Positions 25,913-33,760 of a DNA stretch of 42,658 bases are shown piece after piece. Each line of letters starts with the position of its first letter. The first letter of the stretch is position 1. The translations under genes and the position numbers were made by a program. This DNA is from Rhodanobacteraceae bacterium (GTDB taxonomy: Bacteria > Acidobacteriota > Terriglobia > Terriglobales > Acidobacteriaceae). The notes under the pieces were generated by a model that worked only from the letters and a program-made list of their open reading frames with translations, had not been told where the DNA came from and ran no database searches. The stretch spans positions 1-42,658 of the forward strand of contig CAJCHN010000006.1 in assembly GCA_903970285.1 (NCBI GenBank), given 5' to 3'.

Positions 25913-27508
25913 ATGCTGAAGTTCATGGCAAGACCTATCGTTCTCACGATTCTGGATGGCTGGGGCTACCGCGCGGAGACGCACGGCAATGCAATCGCAC
26001 AAGCGCGCAAGCCGGTCTACGACAAGCTGCTGCGCGAGTATCCGAACACGCTGCTGCGCGCGAGCGAGCACTTCGTCGGACTGCCGGACGGGCAGATGGG
26101 AAACTCCGAAGTCGGCCACCTGAATCTTGGGGCGGGCCGCATCGTCCGCATGGACATGACGCGCATTGACACAGCCATCGCGGATGGCAGCTTTTTTCGC
26201 GATCCTACGCTGCTCTATGCCATGGACCAGGCTGCCCGCGACGGTCGCAGCCTGCACCTGATCGGCCTCGTATCCGATGGCGGCGTGCACTCCCACCAGC
26301 GCCACCTGTACGCGCTCCTGCGCATGGCGAAGCAGCAGGGCGTGGCGAACGTCTGGGTGCATGCGTTTCTGGACGGACGCGATACGCTGCCGACCTCCGG
26401 CCTGGGCTATCTGGAAGAACTGGAGCAGCAGTTTCGCGAGATCGGCGTAGGCAGGATTGCGTCGGTCTCCGGTCGCTACTTCGCCATGGACCGCGATCTC
26501 CGCTGGGAGAAGTCGAAGCAGGCTTTCGACGCGATGGTGACGGGACAGGCGGATGGGGGACATTGCAAACAAGCCGCGATGCAGATCAAGGAACACTACT
26601 CCAACGGAATAACGGACGAGTTCATTCCGCCGTTCACCGTCGAGGCGGCCGGTCTGATCAAGGATGAGGACGTCGTCCTCTGTTTCAACTATCGCGCCGA
26701 CCGTGTCCGCCAGATCACCCGGGTGCTGGCGCGAAACTCCGGGCTGACGGCGGATGGCGGTGCCTCGTTGCCGAAGGCGGCGGAACTCGATGCGGAGATA
26801 CCGCACGGCCTGGTCCCGGAGGCGCTGCACTACGTCTGCATGACCCAGTACGACAAAAACTTCAAGCTGCCGATTGTGATTCCCGCTGAGGCGATGGACA
26901 ACCTGTTGGCTAACCTGATGGCGCAGGCAAACCTTCGCAATCTGCGTGTGGCCGAGACCGAGAAGTACGCCCACGTGACCTACTTCTTCAATGGCGGCAT
27001 CGAGAAGCCGTTCTCTGGCGAGGACCGCGAACTCATCGCATCGCAGAAGGTCGCGACCTACGACCTCGCGCCGGAGATGTCGGCCGCCGGGATCGCCGAC
27101 GCCGTCGTCAAGGCGGTCAACGACACCGCTTTCGACGTGATCATCGTGAACTTCGCCAACGCCGACATGGTCGGTCACTCCGGCAAGCTGGAGCCGACCA
27201 TCCGCGCCGTCGAGACGGTCGACCGCGAACTGGGCCGCATCTACCAGGCCGTCAAGCAATACGGCGGCAGCCTGCTGGTCACGGCGGACCACGGCAACGC
27301 CGAGATGCTGATCGACCCCGTTACCGGCGGCCCGCACACGGCGCACACGACGAATCCGGTGCCGTTTCTTCTGGTGACAGATGAAAAGGGAGTTTCAGTG
27401 CGGGATGGCGGGAGTCTCAGGGACATCTCGCCGACGATTCTTTCGCTTCTGAAGATGGAACAGCCGGGAGAGATGACCGGCGGGGACCTGAGAGTTGTCG
27501 CGAGCTAG
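25913..27508 (+). CDS. gpmI: 2,3-bisphosphoglycerate-independent phosphoglycerate mutase
   Basis: A 531-residue alkaline-phosphatase superfamily enzyme interconverting 3- and 2-phosphoglycerate with two Mn ions. Motifs: [10 protein letters not shown] at the N-terminus, [15 protein letters not shown] with the phosphorylated serine, [28 protein letters not shown] and TADHGNAEM near the end. The frame is open to 25766, but the residues before 25913 do not match the family. ATG 25913 has a modest CGGAA upstream; ATG 25925 is an alternative four codons in. The stop overlaps the stop of the convergent recR gene by three bases. Confidence 0.95.
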   Translation: MLKFMARPIVLTILDGWGYRAETHGNAIAQARKPVYDKLLREYPNTLLRASEHFVGLPDGQMGNSEVGHLNLGAGRIVRMDMTRIDTAIADGSFFRDPTLLYAMDQAARDGRSLHLIGLVSDGGVHSHQRHLYALLRMAKQQGVANVWVHAFLDGRDTLPTSGLGYLEELEQQFREIGVGRIASVSGRYFAMDRDLRWEKSKQAFDAMVTGQADGGHCKQAAMQIKEHYSNGITDEFIPPFTVEAAGLIKDEDVVLCFNYRADRVRQITRVLARNSGLTADGGASLPKAAELDAEIPHGLVPEALHYVCMTQYDKNFKLPIVIPAEAMDNLLANLMAQANLRNLRVAETEKYAHVTYFFNGGIEKPFSGEDRELIASQKVATYDLAPEMSAAGIADAVVKAVNDTAFDVIIVNFANADMVGHSGKLEPTIRAVETVDRELGRIYQAVKQYGGSLLVTADHGNAEMLIDPVTGGPHTAHTTNPVPFLLVTDEKGVSVRDGGSLRDISPTILSLLKMEQPGEMTGGDLRVVAS

Positions 27509-28125
27509 AGTGTTCGCCGGTGTTCCATCGCCCGCGAGATGGTGACCTCGTCGGCATACTCGATATCCGAGCCAGCGGGGACTCCCGTTGCGATGCGCGT
27601 GATCGCAAGCGCCGGATGCGCGCGGTGCAGCTCGTGCGCTATATAGTTCGCCGTGGCCTCGCCTTCGGTCGTAGGCGACATGGCGAGGATGATCTCGGAG
27701 GGTTCAGATTCAGCGGCCAGGGCGGCGGCGCGGGTAAGCAGGTTGGCGATGCGCAACTGCTCAGGCCCGACGCCGTTAACCGGAGATAACGTCCCGTGCA
27801 GCACATGGTAGACGCCGTTGTAGCCGCGCGTCTTCTCGATGGTCGCGATGTTGGTCGGTTCTTCGAGCACGCATATGAGCCGCTGGTTACGCGTGGGATT
27901 CGTGCAATACGTGCAGGGGTCCACATCCGTGATGTTGTTGCAGATGGAGCAGAGGCGGAGGTGCCGCTTCAACTGCTCGATGGCGTGGGCGAGCGCACGG
28001 GCGTCCTCGTCGCTCGAACGCAGGACATGAAAAGCCAGCCGCTGCGCGGACTTGGTGCCGATGCCGGGGAGCTTGCGGAGCTCTTCGATGAGGCGCGACA
28101 TGGGTTCGGCGAAGCGGGTGGTCAT
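27505..28125 (-). CDS. recR: Recombination mediator RecR
   Basis: A 206-residue protein of the RecFOR pathway. It has the helix-hairpin-helix [18 protein letters not shown], a zinc finger ([16 protein letters not shown]), and a Toprim domain ([35 protein letters not shown]) followed by the C-terminal [24 protein letters not shown] 28125 has AAGGA six bases upstream. It is the third gene of the conserved dnaX-ybaB-recR block. A copy of the dispersed repeat lies in the spacer before it. Its last bases overlap the end of gpmI. Confidence 0.96.
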   Translation of the reverse strand: MTTRFAEPMSRLIEELRKLPGIGTKSAQRLAFHVLRSSDEDARALAHAIEQLKRHLRLCSICNNITDVDPCTYCTNPTRNQRLICVLEEPTNIATIEKTRGYNGVYHVLHGTLSPVNGVGPEQLRIANLLTRAAALAAESEPSEIILAMSPTTEGEATANYIAHELHRAHPALAITRIATGVPAGSDIEYADEVTISRAMEHRRTL

Positions 28126-28168
28126 ACGGGTCCTTTAGGTGACAAGCAGGGACAATGCAAGTGCAAAT

Positions 28169-28200
28169 GCGGGGATTCTTCGGTGCGCTCAGAATGACGG
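28169..28200 (-). repeat. Dispersed palindromic repeat in the ybaB-recR spacer
   Basis: GCGGGGATTCTTCGGTGCGC then TCAGAATGACGG. On the minus strand this is CCGTCATTCTGAGCGCACCG, then AAGAATCCCCGC, a close match to the copy at 30642. It fills about a third of the spacer between two genes that are presumably co-transcribed. Confidence 0.85.
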
Positions 28201-28222
28201 CGGTCGATGACGCTTTGTCGGA

Positions 28223-28549
28223 TTAGTCCGTCAGTCCGGGAATTTTGAGGCCGCCCATCAGGCCCTGCATGTTGGACTTCATGGCCTCTTCGGCGCGGCG
28301 GCCGGCCTCGTTAACCGCGGAGGTGATGAGGTCTTCGAGCAGCTCGATGTCGGAGGCCGTGCTGCCCATTACGTTGGGGTCGATGGTCAGCTTCAACAGC
28401 TCCTTCTTGCCGTTCATGCGGGCGGTGACGATGCCGCCTCCAGCCGTCGCCTCGACGACCGTCTCGGCCAGCTGGCGCTCCATCTGCTCCTGCATCTGCT
28501 TGGCCTGGCCCATCATGTCTTTCATCTTTGCGAGGTCGGAGAGGTTCAT
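28223..28549 (-). CDS. YbaB/EbfC family nucleoid-associated protein
   Basis: A 108-residue DNA-binding protein. The N-terminal coiled-coil helix (MKDMMGQAKQMQEQMERQLAE) and the core VEATAGGGIVTARMNGKKELLKLTIDP are diagnostic of the YbaB/EbfC family, which binds DNA as a dimer. CAGGAG lies six bases before ATG 28549. It sits between dnaX and recR, the usual location. Copies of the dispersed palindromic repeat stand on both sides of the gene. Confidence 0.95.
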   Translation of the reverse strand: MNLSDLAKMKDMMGQAKQMQEQMERQLAETVVEATAGGGIVTARMNGKKELLKLTIDPNVMGSTASDIELLEDLITSAVNEAGRRAEEAMKSNMQGLMGGLKIPGLTD

Positions 28550-28601
28550 TCGGTGCTCCTGCGTGGAGTGGTCTGGGCTGGTGAAGACAAAGGATAAATA
28601 A

Positions 28602-28643
28602 GGGGATTCTTCCCCTTCACGTTGCTCCGGGTCAGAATGACGG
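28602..28643 (-). repeat. Diverged palindromic repeat in the dnaX-ybaB spacer
   Basis: GGGGATTCTTCCCCTTCACG at the left and GGGTCAGAATGACGGC at the right. The two ends match the repeat family (GGGGATTCTTC... and ...TCAGAATGACGG), while the centre is changed or expanded compared with the copies at 28169 and 31073. Confidence 0.75.
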
Positions 28644-28655
28644 CCACTTACAAGG

Positions 28656-30572
28656 TTAGTCGCTCGAAGTCAGGTCGATGACGTTGCGGATCTCGGCGTT
28701 GAAGAGGCGCTGCGCCTCCTGCACGATGGGGTGCTCCATCGCGCGTGCCTGCGCGGAGCCGGACGCCGCAGCGCGAGGCTTCTTTGGCGATGTCGGTTTC
28801 GTCGTGTTGGCGCTGGGAAGCAGCGTGATCTTGAGGCCCGGCGCTAGGGTCTGGATCGCGGACCGGACGATCTTTTCCGCCTCCGGGTTGATGACCGTGC
28901 TCAGCATCGTCTTCGAGTGAGTCGTCTGAACGGTCAGCTCGCTTCCACCGAGACTGAATTCAGCATCGGCGATGGCATCCGCCGCGGTGGTCTGGCTCCG
29001 GGCCAACATGAGCGCGTCAACGGCCGCTTGCTGCAGATGGTCCGCGTCGGGACTCGCCGCTTGCTTCTGTTCTGCGGAAGACCCGGCGTAGATGTCGGCG
29101 AGAACATCCCGCATCGCGGAAGAAGCTGGATCGCTCTCGCGATTGCCCACCTTATTGTCCAAATGCGGACGCGAAGATGGGGCACCCGGCGTCTCCGCGA
29201 GCATGGAGATTGGAGGCGGGGGCGCAACTGCAACCGGGCGCGGTGCCGCCTGCATCGGGGCGAAGGCCGGTGCCGAACGCACCGATGCCGAGGCAATGGA
29301 AGGACTGCCGACGCCCGCTGAAGGCTTTGGGGCGGCAGCGCGCGGTGTCGCGGCGGCCGGAGTTCCGCTGAACTTGCTGAGCACCTCTTCGATGGGCAGC
29401 AGGCGCCGCAGGTGGACGAGCTTCAGCAGTCCGAGCTCGAAGTGGAAGCGCTGCTCCTGCCTGTACCCCAGTTCATCGAAGGTGCGAAGCATGGTCTGCA
29501 GAAAGCGCGTCAGCTCCTCCTCGGTGAAGAGCGCGGCTGAGCGCGCGGCACGGCGCTGCTCGTCAGCAGAGATCTGCAGGAGCTCCGCGGCGGGACCGTC
29601 AAGATTTGAGCCGTCGGGGTTGAGGTTCGAGATCTTCGCCATGACGCAGTTGCGCAGATAGCGGACGCACTGCCGGGCGAGCTGCGCGGGCGAGTTTCCC
29701 GCGTTCAGGAGCTCGTTCGCAACCGTGATGACCTCGGCTGACTGGTTCCCGTCGACCGCCTCGAGAATGCGCTCAAAGACGGCATTGGGGACGGTGCCCA
29801 TCAGCTCGCGAATCTGCGCGGCGTCCAGCCTGGGGCGGGCGGTTTCATCGCCCGACGTGGAGTCTACGGGCGCGCTGGCGATGGCCTGGTCCATGATGGA
29901 GAGCGCATCGCGCATAGAGCCGTCGCCCGCCTCGGCGAGCAGCGCAAGCGCGGCCTCATCGGCGTCGATGCTCTCCCGGGCCGCGATGAACCGAAGCTGT
30001 CCCATAATGTCGACCAGCTTGACCGCGTGAAAGCTGTAGTGCTGGCAGCGCGACCGGACGGTCTGCGGGATGTCCTCGGGCTGCGTGGTGGCCATCATGA
30101 AGACGATGTGGTCGGGCGGCTCTTCGAGCGTCTTCAGCAGCGCGTTGAAGGCGGCGTCGGTGATCTGGTGCGCCTCGTCGAGGATGTAAATCTTGTACTT
30201 GTCGCGCGACGGCCGGTAGCGGGCGGCGTCGCGCAACTCGCGGATCTCGTCGATGCCGCGGTTGGTGGCGGCGTCGATCTCGATCACGTCGACGGCGTTG
30301 CCCGCCTTGATCTCGGTGCAGGACTCGCAGACCTCGCAGGGTTCGGCCGTCGGGCGGAGCTTGCTGCCGATGGGGTTGCGGCAGTTGAGCGCCATGGCGA
30401 GGATGCGCGCGATGGTCGTCTTGCCGATGCCGCGGTGGCCGGAGAAGATGTACCCATGCGCGATGCGCTGCTGGGTCAGAGCGTTCATCAGGGTGACGGT
30501 GACGTGGTCCTGGCCAACGACGTCGGCGAAGCGCTGCGGGCGGTACTTGCGGGCGAGAACTTGGTAGGCCAC
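28656..30572 (-). CDS. dnaX: DNA polymerase III subunit gamma/tau
   Basis: A 638-residue clamp-loader ATPase. Walker A GHRGIGKT (45-52), DEAH (132-135) and the arginine-finger motif VRSRCQHY are intact; zinc-binding cysteines are at 64, 79, 82 and 85, with a longer first spacing than in E. coli. The C-terminal 250 residues hold the tau-like region, including an Ala/Pro-rich linker near 420-480. No homopolymeric slippage site for making a separate gamma form was noticed. An in-frame stop directly precedes GTG 30572, so the start must be that GTG. It heads the dnaX-ybaB-recR operon. Confidence 0.95.
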   Translation of the reverse strand: MAYQVLARKYRPQRFADVVGQDHVTVTLMNALTQQRIAHGYIFSGHRGIGKTTIARILAMALNCRNPIGSKLRPTAEPCEVCESCTEIKAGNAVDVIEIDAATNRGIDEIRELRDAARYRPSRDKYKIYILDEAHQITDAAFNALLKTLEEPPDHIVFMMATTQPEDIPQTVRSRCQHYSFHAVKLVDIMGQLRFIAARESIDADEAALALLAEAGDGSMRDALSIMDQAIASAPVDSTSGDETARPRLDAAQIRELMGTVPNAVFERILEAVDGNQSAEVITVANELLNAGNSPAQLARQCVRYLRNCVMAKISNLNPDGSNLDGPAAELLQISADEQRRAARSAALFTEEELTRFLQTMLRTFDELGYRQEQRFHFELGLLKLVHLRRLLPIEEVLSKFSGTPAAATPRAAAPKPSAGVGSPSIASASVRSAPAFAPMQAAPRPVAVAPPPPISMLAETPGAPSSRPHLDNKVGNRESDPASSAMRDVLADIYAGSSAEQKQAASPDADHLQQAAVDALMLARSQTTAADAIADAEFSLGGSELTVQTTHSKTMLSTVINPEAEKIVRSAIQTLAPGLKITLLPSANTTKPTSPKKPRAAASGSAQARAMEHPIVQEAQRLFNAEIRNVIDLTSSD

Positions 30573-30641
30573 TCAACTATTGTAAGCGGGTGGCAGGAAA
30601 ACTGATTCCCCGCACGGAACGCGGCTCTGCCTTAAAACGCC

Positions 30642-30678
30642 GTCATTCTGAGCGGAGCGAAGAATCCCCGCATCTGTC
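30642..30678 (+). repeat. Dispersed palindromic repeat ending the GIY-YIG gene
   Basis: GTCATTCTGAGCGGAGCGAA then GAATCCCCGCATCTGTC. This is the clearest + strand copy. Read on the minus strand it supplies the last ten codons and the TGA stop of the GIY-YIG gene. Confidence 0.85.
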
Positions 30679-31035
30679 TTTTTTTTGCTGCGAATCGAAT
30701 CTGGCCGGTGGCCGCATCTTGCTCTCCTCGAACGGCTCAATCGGTTTATTCCAGTCCAGGCTCAGATCGCGCCAGTCTGGATTGAGGCCAACGATCAACT
30801 CGATCTTCTTGCTTCTGAGCCAGCCCTTGATCTGGGTCTCTCTCGCGATTGCCTCAAGAACAGTCGCGTAGCACTCGTAGTAGACCAGCTTGTCGATCTT
30901 GTAGCGGCTGGTGAAGGATTGAGGATTGCGACCCGATTTGTGTTCGGCCACGCGATGCATCAGCCGTGTCGTTACGCCTGTGTATAGCCTCTTGAAGCTG
31001 CTCGACATGATGTAGACGTAGGCCTGGTCGGACAT
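30643..31035 (-). CDS. GIY-YIG nuclease-like protein (YhbQ/UPF0213-like)
   Basis: A 130-residue protein. The GIY-YIG core is at the N-terminus: YVYIMSSSFKRLYTGVTTRL, then RVAEHKSGRN and, further on, LVYYECYATVLEAIARETQIKGWLRSKK, the arrangement of the small YhbQ-like family. The Tyr, Arg and Glu of the core are present. Such proteins may act on DNA but have no settled role in most bacteria. The last residues (RCGDSSLRSE) and the stop are encoded by the dispersed repeat, so the natural C-terminus has been changed or extended by repeat insertion. The ATG has AAGG just two bases upstream. Confidence 0.85.
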   Translation of the reverse strand: MSDQAYVYIMSSSFKRLYTGVTTRLMHRVAEHKSGRNPQSFTSRYKIDKLVYYECYATVLEAIARETQIKGWLRSKKIELIVGLNPDWRDLSLDWNKPIEPFEESKMRPPARFDSQQKKDRCGDSSLRSE

Positions 31036-31072
31036 AACCTTGACTCCGCGAATGGGCGCTTGGGCCGAAATT

Positions 31073-31103
31073 CGGGGATTCTTCGCTTCGCTCAGAATGA
31101 CGG
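31073..31103 (-). repeat. Dispersed palindromic repeat between DUF433 and GIY-YIG genes
   Basis: CGGGGATTCTTCGCTTCGCT then CAGAATGACGG. This is the minus-orientation form of the 30642 copy. It is followed by a small hairpin, GCAAAC-gaa-GTTTGC (31103-31117), just downstream of the DUF433 stop. Confidence 0.85.
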
Positions 31104-31120
31104 CAAACGAAGTTTGCTTC

Positions 31121-31365
31121 TTAAACAGTCGCTTTCAACCCTTTAGCAGTGGCGAACGCGAGGATGCTCTCAACAGCTTCCGGATCGACATCAAAGCAAT
31201 CTGCGATCTCGGCCGCGGTCATACCGGCGATGTAGTTTTCCAGCACGCCGTCGGCGTCCATTCGGGTGGCTCCGACATTCGCGCGGCCGCTTAGCTTTTC
31301 AGGATCAAACTGCACGGCGTCGCATCCGTGCCAATCGTATTTGTCGGAAAGAGCGGACGATTCAC
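31121..31365 (-). pseudogene. DUF433 antitoxin-like gene with probable 5' frameshift
   Basis: The in-frame part from GTG 31315 codes for 64 residues (FDPEKLSGRANVGATRMDAD, then AGMTAAEIADCFDVDPEAVE), a DUF433 domain, often the antitoxin-like partner in toxin-antitoxin pairs. Conserved family residues also lie upstream of that GTG in the same frame (YDWHGCDAVQ), where no start codon exists before an upstream stop. A strong start does exist at GTG 31365 (AGGAG six bases before), but in another frame: it reads MNRPLFPTN and stops after 24 codons. Adding one base in the TTTCC stretch would join MNRPLF to SDKYDWHGCD. A single-base deletion, or a sequencing error, is the simplest reading. No toxin partner is evident. 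Confidence 0.6.
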
Positions 31366-31414
31366 GGCGTTCTCCTTGTGGAATTGTAGTCCTGAGAAGT
31401 TCATCTTTACAGTT

Positions 31415-31912
31415 TCAAAGCGAGTGCCCAAGCTTCTGATTCAGGAGCGCACGCAGCTCACCCTGCTGCTCATCAGAGAGTGACGCTTTGGGAATCGTTA
31501 TGTATGTGAGATCCCTGCCCATGATGAAGACCCGCGAGGTTTCGATCCACCCAGTGAACGTGCCCCATGCCATCCAGCACTTGCACATCTCTGGTCTGTC
31601 ATCGTGGTAGCCCGTTTCGTCGATTCGAACGTGAGCTGTCTCGGCGATCCGTATCCGTCGAGCGTATTGATAGCGTCGAAGAGCCTTTTTCCTCCACTGT
31701 GTAACAAGGCAAAGGGCCAGCAGTGAAGTCGCTGTGGACAGCGCTACCCAAACTGGCAGGTAATGGAAGCTCCAGCCGACAAAACCCCCAAATACAATGC
31801 TGACGTTCCTCAACAAGAGCCGTCCGGGAAGTTTCTTTACTTCTCGTGCACACCATGGTTTTTGCGCTTCAATGAAGTCGTCTTGAGAGATGGTGAAGGT
31901 CGTTTCGATCAT
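31415..31912 (-). CDS. YcxB-like membrane protein
   Basis: A 165-residue protein with two membrane helices near residues 36-70 (VSIVFGGFVGWSFHYLPVWV, then STATSLLALCLVT) and a soluble C-terminal part containing HVRIDETGYHD, CWMAWGTFTGWIET and TYITIPKASLSDEQQGELRA. This pattern of a helix pair followed by a small beta-rich domain fits the YcxB-like family, whose function is unknown. ATG 31912 overlaps the stop of the SET-domain gene as ATGA, so the two are probably made together. Confidence 0.65.
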   Translation of the reverse strand: MIETTFTISQDDFIEAQKPWCAREVKKLPGRLLLRNVSIVFGGFVGWSFHYLPVWVALSTATSLLALCLVTQWRKKALRRYQYARRIRIAETAHVRIDETGYHDDRPEMCKCWMAWGTFTGWIETSRVFIMGRDLTYITIPKASLSDEQQGELRALLNQKLGHSL

Positions 31913-32370
31913 TTCGCCGTCCCTTTCGCCCTTTCCTTCGCCAGCTTCTTTCTCCTCTTCAGCTCCAGATCCGAGAACATCGTCCCCCGGCAGTTTTTCG
32001 CGCCGCAGTAGCAGTCCTGCGTCGCGTCGTCGGAGTCGTAGAGGTTGTACTCGTAGAGGATCTCTTCGCCGGCGGAGATGTCGCGGATGGCGTTCACGTA
32101 GATGTGGCCGTCCTCCTCGATCGTCTCGCAGTTGGGGTCGCAGGAGTGGTTGACGAACATGCCGGTGCCGAAGCCGTCGATCACCATCTCCTTGTCGCCG
32201 TAGCCGAAGAGGTAGGTGACGAAGCGGTCCTGGTAGAGTTCGTCTGCGGCCTCTTTGGTCAGGCGCGGGCCGTCGTACTCGCAGATGCGGGTGCCCTTCT
32301 TGATGGCCCGCATGGTGTAGCAGCCGGCGGCGTGGATCGACGAGGAACGGATGATGAGGCCTGGCAGCAT
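31909..32370 (-). CDS. SET-domain protein (putative lysine methyltransferase)
   Basis: A 153-residue protein consisting almost only of a SET domain plus a post-SET cysteine motif. SET motifs: IRSSSIHAAGCYTMRAIKKG at the start, the cofactor and active-site segment FVNHSCDPNCET, and GEEILYEYNLYD with the catalytic tyrosine. CYCGAKNCRG matches the post-SET zinc motif together with the Cys of NHSC. It would transfer methyl from S-adenosylmethionine to lysine on a protein target. Bacterial SET proteins are known but few have defined substrates. The C-terminal tail is lysine-rich. ATG 32370 has no strong Shine-Dalgarno sequence. It overlaps the YcxB-like gene. Confidence 0.88.
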   Translation of the reverse strand: MLPGLIIRSSSIHAAGCYTMRAIKKGTRICEYDGPRLTKEAADELYQDRFVTYLFGYGDKEMVIDGFGTGMFVNHSCDPNCETIEEDGHIYVNAIRDISAGEEILYEYNLYDSDDATQDCYCGAKNCRGTMFSDLELKRRKKLAKERAKGTAK

Positions 32371-32535
32371 AACTTTTGGGGGTCCGATCGCGTCAGATTG
32401 GTACAGGGTTTGCTTTGGAGTCTCTCGAACTATAGCAAAGGGTTGATTCCACTCGTCGCACGAAGCGGAGGCGCAATGGTTGTCACCGGGCCCGTGCGGC
32501 CTTCAGGCAGAGGACGCGTACGAGTAAACTTGAGG

Positions 32536-33714
32536 ATGATGATGAGGCGGATTCTATTTCGCATGGCCCTAACCTGTAGCCTGCTCGGCGGGATAGCCGG
32601 GGCGTGCGCGGCACAGGCCTATACACCGCCTCCGCCGCCTTTGACGACGCTGCCTCCATGCCCGCTCGATAAAAAAGGCAAGCCCATCAAGCCTAAGAAG
32701 AATCAGCCGGCCTGTGACGCGACAGTCTATCCGCCGGAGACAAAGGACCCGAAGGCGGCGAAGGCTGGCGATCAAGGGTCGGCCTCCGCGGCAGCTCCAG
32801 CTCCCGGCGCAGCGACGGCGGCGGAGAAGTTTCCCTTCCCCGGCGAGCCAACGAAGCCGGCGGTTACTCCCGCCGCACAAAGGTTCCCGTTTCCCGGGGA
32901 TCCGGCCCCAGCACCGGCTGCGGCGCCGGCCGATACCTCGGCAGCCAAAAAGTTTCCCTTCCCCGGTGATCCCGCACCAGTTCCGGCTTCCGCCGCCCCG
33001 GCGTCTGCCAGTTCTGCTCCAGGCGACCCCGCAGCCGCGCCTGCCGACGCATCGCAGGGGCACTCCCACATCTATACTCACGACAACCCGGCGCCGCCCT
33101 ATGATCCGGCCGCGGCAGCTCGGGCGGCGAGCACTCCGGCGGCGCAAAAGTTCCCCTTCCCCGGCGATCCCGCTCCCTCCGCGCCTGCCCCTGCCGGTTC
33201 TGGCTCGACCGATGCCGCCAAACCGGGTGACGCAGCGAGCTCCGGGGCGCAGTCCAGCTCCTCTTCTTCCAGTTCGTCTTCTTCCAGTTCTTCGAGCGAT
33301 GATGATGATGCCTCCGCCGCGAGCCCGGCCGCGGCCCCGCGCGCCTCCGCGTCGAAGAACCCCGACGACGATGACGACGATACCGACCTGCCAAAGCTGA
33401 AGGACAAGGGAAGCTCCGGCAGGCGCACCCTGAAGGTGGTCAAGACGCAGAGCGACACCGACCGCGTCGACGAGGACCTCAGCGTAGCGAAGTTCTATGG
33501 GCAGAGCGGGAACTCCCTTGGCGCGTACCTGCGGGCCAAGGACGCCGTCAAGACGCAGCCAGAGTATCCCGAGGCGCACTTCGTTCTGGGCGAGGCGGCG
33601 AAGCGTCTGAACAAGAAAGATGAGGCAGTGGCGGAGTTTACCGCCTACCTGAAGCTCGCTCCGGATGGGGAGCGGGCAAAGGCCGCCGAAAAGGCGCTCG
33701 AAGAACTGCGGTAG
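32536..33714 (+). CDS. Secreted low-complexity TPR protein with FPFPGDP repeats
   Basis: A 392-residue exported protein. Three consecutive ATG codons (32536, 32539, 32542) follow GAGG; 32542 has the best spacing. A signal peptide (ILFRMALTCSLLGGIAGACA then AQA) is followed by a Pro/Lys region, an Ala/Pro-rich stretch with four copies of (K/R)FPFPG(D/E)P (at 32830, 32884, 32953 and 33151), a run of 15 serines, an Asp-rich segment, and finally about 80 residues with TPR-like helices (FYGQSGNSLGAYLRAKDAV, YPEAHFVLGEAAKRLNKKDE). The TPR part probably binds protein; the middle is likely disordered. No function is known. The longer frame from 32104 is antisense to the SET gene and was discarded. 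Confidence 0.8.
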   Translation: MMMRRILFRMALTCSLLGGIAGACAAQAYTPPPPPLTTLPPCPLDKKGKPIKPKKNQPACDATVYPPETKDPKAAKAGDQGSASAAAPAPGAATAAEKFPFPGEPTKPAVTPAAQRFPFPGDPAPAPAAAPADTSAAKKFPFPGDPAPVPASAAPASASSAPGDPAAAPADASQGHSHIYTHDNPAPPYDPAAAARAASTPAAQKFPFPGDPAPSAPAPAGSGSTDAAKPGDAASSGAQSSSSSSSSSSSSSSSDDDDASAASPAAAPRASASKNPDDDDDDTDLPKLKDKGSSGRRTLKVVKTQSDTDRVDEDLSVAKFYGQSGNSLGAYLRAKDAVKTQPEYPEAHFVLGEAAKRLNKKDEAVAEFTAYLKLAPDGERAKAAEKALEELR

Positions 33715-33760
33715 GATACGCGCGACGCGCCGCCGTCCGTGCGTGTACATTGTTGCGATC

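Noticed and set aside
28656..30572. Programmed frameshift in dnaX
   Set aside because: No A-run or other slippery site with a following hairpin was noticed, so a separate gamma product is not supported.
32410..32436. TTGCTT ... TATAGC as a promoter of the TPR gene
   Set aside because: The spacing of 15 bases is short and the boxes are ordinary; many such matches occur by chance.
32104..32535. Upstream extension of the TPR protein
   Set aside because: It runs antisense to the SET gene and would bury the signal peptide.
33259..33310. Microsatellite-like serine/aspartate run as a non-coding repeat
   Set aside because: It lies in frame inside the TPR protein and is explained as low-complexity coding sequence.
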